35,852 nt of DNA from Polynucleobacter meluiroseus (GTDB lineage: Bacteria > Pseudomonadota > Gammaproteobacteria > Burkholderiales > Burkholderiaceae), in assembly GCA_945867755.1 (NCBI GenBank), contig CAMBJN010000002.1:1-35852 (forward strand), read 5' to 3'. The position numbers and the translations under genes were made by a program. Below the pieces are notes generated by a model. It was not told the DNA's origin. It did no database searches and saw only the letters and a program-made list of their open reading frames with translations. This document shows, piece by piece, positions 33,426-35,852 of the stretch (positions within the stretch are counted from its first letter, which is position 1; every line of letters starts with the position of its first letter).

Positions 33426-35159
33426 TTAAGATGCCAACTGAGCTTTCACTAAATCAATCACTTTTTTAGCCACATCACCCACTGGTATTGCGGATGCCTC
33501 AGCATCAGTGCGAGCCTGAAACTCCAACTGACCTTCCTTCAAACCACGCTCACCAATCACCACGCGATAAGGTACACCGATCAATTCCCAATCAGCAAAC
33601 ATCGCACCAGGGCGCTCGCCGCGATCATCTAAGATCACCTCTATACCTGCAGACAACAAGTCTTGGTAGAGCTTGTCAGAGGCTTCACGAACCATGTCAG
33701 AACGGTCATAACTCATTGGGCATAAAACTACTTGGAATGGTGCAATCGATACTGGCCACATGATGCCGCGATCATCGAAACGTTGTTCAATGGCAGCACC
33801 CAATAAGCGTGTCACACCAATACCATAACAACCCATCACCATCGGCTGAGACTGGCCTTTTTCATCTAGATAGACGGCATTCATCGACTCTGAATAACTG
33901 GTACCTAACTGAAACACATGTCCCACTTCAATACCACGGCAAATTTCTAGGACACCCTTGCCATCTGGTGATGCATCGCCCGCAATCACATTGCGCAAAT
34001 CAGCCACGAGGGACTCAGGCAAATCACGCCCCCAATTAACGCCTGTTAAATGATGACCCTCTTGGTTGGCGCCGCAAATAAAATCACTCATATTGGCAAC
34101 CGTTCTATCCGCCACAATCGTCAAAGACTTTTTAGTTTTAACTGGGCCCAAATACCCAGGGGGAGCACCAAAGTATTCAATGATTTCCGCTTCAGTTGCA
34201 AAACGGAAATCTGTCAAACCTGGGACTTTTCTTGCCTTGATTTCATTTAATTCATGATCGCCACGAATCAACAATAAAAATAACTTTGCGCCGCCCTCTT
34301 GATCAACTGCCAACACAATTGATTTAACTGTTTTCTCAATCGAACACTTCAAAAATTTCGCCACCTCTTCGCACTTCACTTGACCAGGTGTAGGCGTTAA
34401 AGCCATAACTTGAGAAGCAGCAACTCTCTTTGCAATCAATGAAAGCGCTTCTGCGGTTTCAATATTTGCTGCGTAGTCAGAACTTGGGCAGTATGCAATT
34501 GCATCCTCTCCCGTATCTGCGATCACGTGGAACTCTTGGCTGCCAGTTCCCCCAATAGCACCGTTATCTGCATTGACGGCTCTGAAGTTAAGTCCTAAAC
34601 GCTGAAAAATGCGGGTGTAAGCATCAAACATTTTGGCGTAAGACACTTTCATGCCGTCGACATCACGGTCAAACGAATAGGCGTCTTTCATGCTGAATTC
34701 ACGACCACGCATGATGCCAAAACGTGGGCGACGCTCATCTCTGAATTTTGTTTGAATTTGGTAAAAATTGACTGGTAATTGTTTGTAACTCTTGATTTCA
34801 TGACGAGCGATGTCAGTGACCACCTCCTCAGAGGTTGGCTGAATCAAAAAGTCGCGGTCATGACGATCCTTGATTCTCAATAATTCTGGGCCCATCTTAT
34901 TCCAGCGACCCGTTTCTTGCCATAGTTCGGCTGGCTGAACCACTGGCATTAAAAGCTCGATGGCTCCAGCTTTGTCCATTTCTTCACGGATGATGCCCTC
35001 GACCTTTCGAATAACCTTAAGACCCATGGGCATATAGTTGTAGATGCCGGCGCCCAGCTTTCGAATCAAGCCAGCACGCATCATGAGTTTATGGGAAACG
35101 ATTTCCGCATCAGCTGGGGCTTCTTTTAAAGTACGGATAAAAAATTGGCTGGCTTTCAT
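33426..35159 (-). CDS. proS: Prolyl-tRNA synthetase
   Basis: Class II aminoacyl-tRNA synthetase that charges tRNA-Pro. At 577 residues it is the bacterial long form, with an insertion (INS) editing domain at about 220-400 that clears Ala-tRNA-Pro. Motif 1 is near IEGIIREEMDKAGA-type sequence (here VEGIIREEMDKAGA), motif 2 is FRDERRPRFGIMRGREF, and motif 3 follows MGCYGIGVTRLLGAAIEQ. The C-terminal anticodon-binding domain is complete (DDRGERPGAMFADWELIGV). It is divergent from rppH across 84 bases, a pairing I recall from other betaproteobacteria. Confidence 0.98.
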   Translation of the reverse strand: MKASQFFIRTLKEAPADAEIVSHKLMMRAGLIRKLGAGIYNYMPMGLKVIRKVEGIIREEMDKAGAIELLMPVVQPAELWQETGRWNKMGPELLRIKDRHDRDFLIQPTSEEVVTDIARHEIKSYKQLPVNFYQIQTKFRDERRPRFGIMRGREFSMKDAYSFDRDVDGMKVSYAKMFDAYTRIFQRLGLNFRAVNADNGAIGGTGSQEFHVIADTGEDAIAYCPSSDYAANIETAEALSLIAKRVAASQVMALTPTPGQVKCEEVAKFLKCSIEKTVKSIVLAVDQEGGAKLFLLLIRGDHELNEIKARKVPGLTDFRFATEAEIIEYFGAPPGYLGPVKTKKSLTIVADRTVANMSDFICGANQEGHHLTGVNWGRDLPESLVADLRNVIAGDASPDGKGVLEICRGIEVGHVFQLGTSYSESMNAVYLDEKGQSQPMVMGCYGIGVTRLLGAAIEQRFDDRGIMWPVSIAPFQVVLCPMSYDRSDMVREASDKLYQDLLSAGIEVILDDRGERPGAMFADWELIGVPYRVVIGERGLKEGQLEFQARTDAEASAIPVGDVAKKVIDLVKAQLAS

Positions 35160-35195
35160 GGTTCACTTTATAAAATAATGGTTTGGCTATATAGC

Positions 35196-35201
35196 TATAA
35201 T
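35196..35201 (+). promoter_or_regulatory. Candidate -10 element of rppH
   Basis: A perfect TATAAT lies 42 bases upstream of the rppH ATG in the proS-rppH gap. No good -35 is visible at the right distance. A short repeat AAAGGATTAAAGGATTAAGG follows and includes the ribosome site. Confidence 0.4.
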
Positions 35202-35243
35202 CAATTAATTGATTTTAAAGGATTAAAGGATTAAGGCACGAAT

Positions 35244-35834
35244 ATGCTCGACAAAGAAGGGTACAGACCCAACGTCGGCATCGTTCTACTCAATCAACGT
35301 AACGAAGTATTTTGGGGGAAACGTGTTGGCCAGCACTCTTGGCAATTCCCGCAAGGTGGTATCCAACACGGCGAAAACCCAGAACAAGCAATGTATCGCG
35401 AGTTGCATGAGGAGATCGGTCTAGAGCCGCAACATGTCCAAATTATTGGACGAACCCGTGAATGGCTACGTTATGACGTGCCACAGGAGTTCTTGCGCCG
35501 CCCATCTGCAGCAAATGCAACTCGTCGTTCGACGCGTCAAGCTTATCGTGGCCAAAAGCAAATTTGGTTCTTACTGCGCATGGTGGGTCGTGATAGCGAT
35601 GTCTGTTTGCGTGCAACAGATCATCCAGAATTTGATGCTTGGCGCTGGAGTCCTTATTGGATTCCATTGGATGTGGTGATTGATTTCAAGCGCGAAGTTT
35701 ATGAATTAGCTTTATCGGAGTTGGCCAGATATATCTCACGGGGGCCTCGCATGATGATGATGCCTTGGGGCTCCCCATTAGATCTTTATAAATCAACACT
35801 GCATGAACCAAAACAAGATTCGGAGCCCTCTTGA
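35244..35834 (+). CDS. rppH: RNA pyrophosphohydrolase
   Basis: Nudix hydrolase that removes pyrophosphate from 5'-triphosphate RNA and starts mRNA decay. The Nudix box fits exactly at residues 38-60: Gly38, Glu44, and RELHEEIGL with Arg52, Glu53, Glu56 and Glu57. The N-terminus MLDKEGYRPNVGIVL and the WQFPQGGI strand are typical. The 196 residues exceed the E. coli form by a short C-terminal tail, common in betaproteobacteria. AAGG lies upstream of the ATG. The gene ends 18 bases before the window edge. Confidence 0.96.
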   Translation: MLDKEGYRPNVGIVLLNQRNEVFWGKRVGQHSWQFPQGGIQHGENPEQAMYRELHEEIGLEPQHVQIIGRTREWLRYDVPQEFLRRPSAANATRRSTRQAYRGQKQIWFLLRMVGRDSDVCLRATDHPEFDAWRWSPYWIPLDVVIDFKREVYELALSELARYISRGPRMMMMPWGSPLDLYKSTLHEPKQDSEPS

Positions 35835-35852
35835 GCCATCGTCGATCACCTC

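Noticed and set aside
1..35852. Search for CRISPR arrays, tRNA or rRNA genes, insertion sequences, phage genes, and toxin-antitoxin or defence islands.
   Set aside because: None seen; apart from a lone barstar homologue, all genes are housekeeping types.

Overview
The window is a gene-dense stretch of a bacterial chromosome. Gene content, gene order and protein style point to a betaproteobacterium of the order Burkholderiales. A low-GC, streamlined genus such as Polynucleobacter fits best: the base composition leans to AT, intergenic gaps are short, and there are no mobile elements. The genus is inferred from recalled family patterns, not from a database search.

Layout from left to right. 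(1) bamE-dapB, an outer-membrane assembly lipoprotein and a lysine/DAP enzyme, on the minus strand. (2) tkt-gap, carbon metabolism, on the minus strand, closed by a good terminator. (3) rsmE on the plus strand, converging on an orphan barstar-family gene that follows maeB (malic enzyme). (4) thiL on the plus strand, corA on the minus strand, then a tightly coupled pyrF-pgpA-pncC run on the plus strand. (5) A long minus-strand run mpl, fabG-like SDR, RNase II-family gene, tonB, aroE and mtgA, with abutting or overlapping ends; it mixes peptidoglycan recycling and synthesis, RNA turnover and shikimate synthesis. (6) A plus-strand run of a TlpA-like thioredoxin, accB, accC, prmA fused to a DUF3426 domain, and a PfkB-family kinase. 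(7) A lysine/alanine-rich histone H1-like gene, then nrdA-nrdB (class Ia ribonucleotide reductase) with tandem NrdR-type boxes upstream, all on the minus strand. (8) A ypjD-like gene and a zinc-ribbon/AmpD fusion on the minus strand. (9) ffh on the plus strand, proS on the minus strand, rppH on the plus strand.

Nearly everything is housekeeping. I see no tRNA, rRNA, CRISPR array, prophage, insertion sequence or defence island, and no convincing new multi-gene system. The most interesting signals are subtle. Two runs of nine adenines (sense strand) each sit exactly where one extra A would change the gene model. One extra A would split the PrmA-DUF3426 fusion into two overlapping genes. At the other run it would restore a plausible full-length C-terminus to the histone-like protein. 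These are either homopolymer sequencing errors or real slippage sites. Also notable are a membrane zinc-ribbon domain fused to AmpD, a GAPDH with Gly in place of the NAD-selecting Asp, and a ribonucleotide reductase small subunit with the same LNWE motif at both ends.
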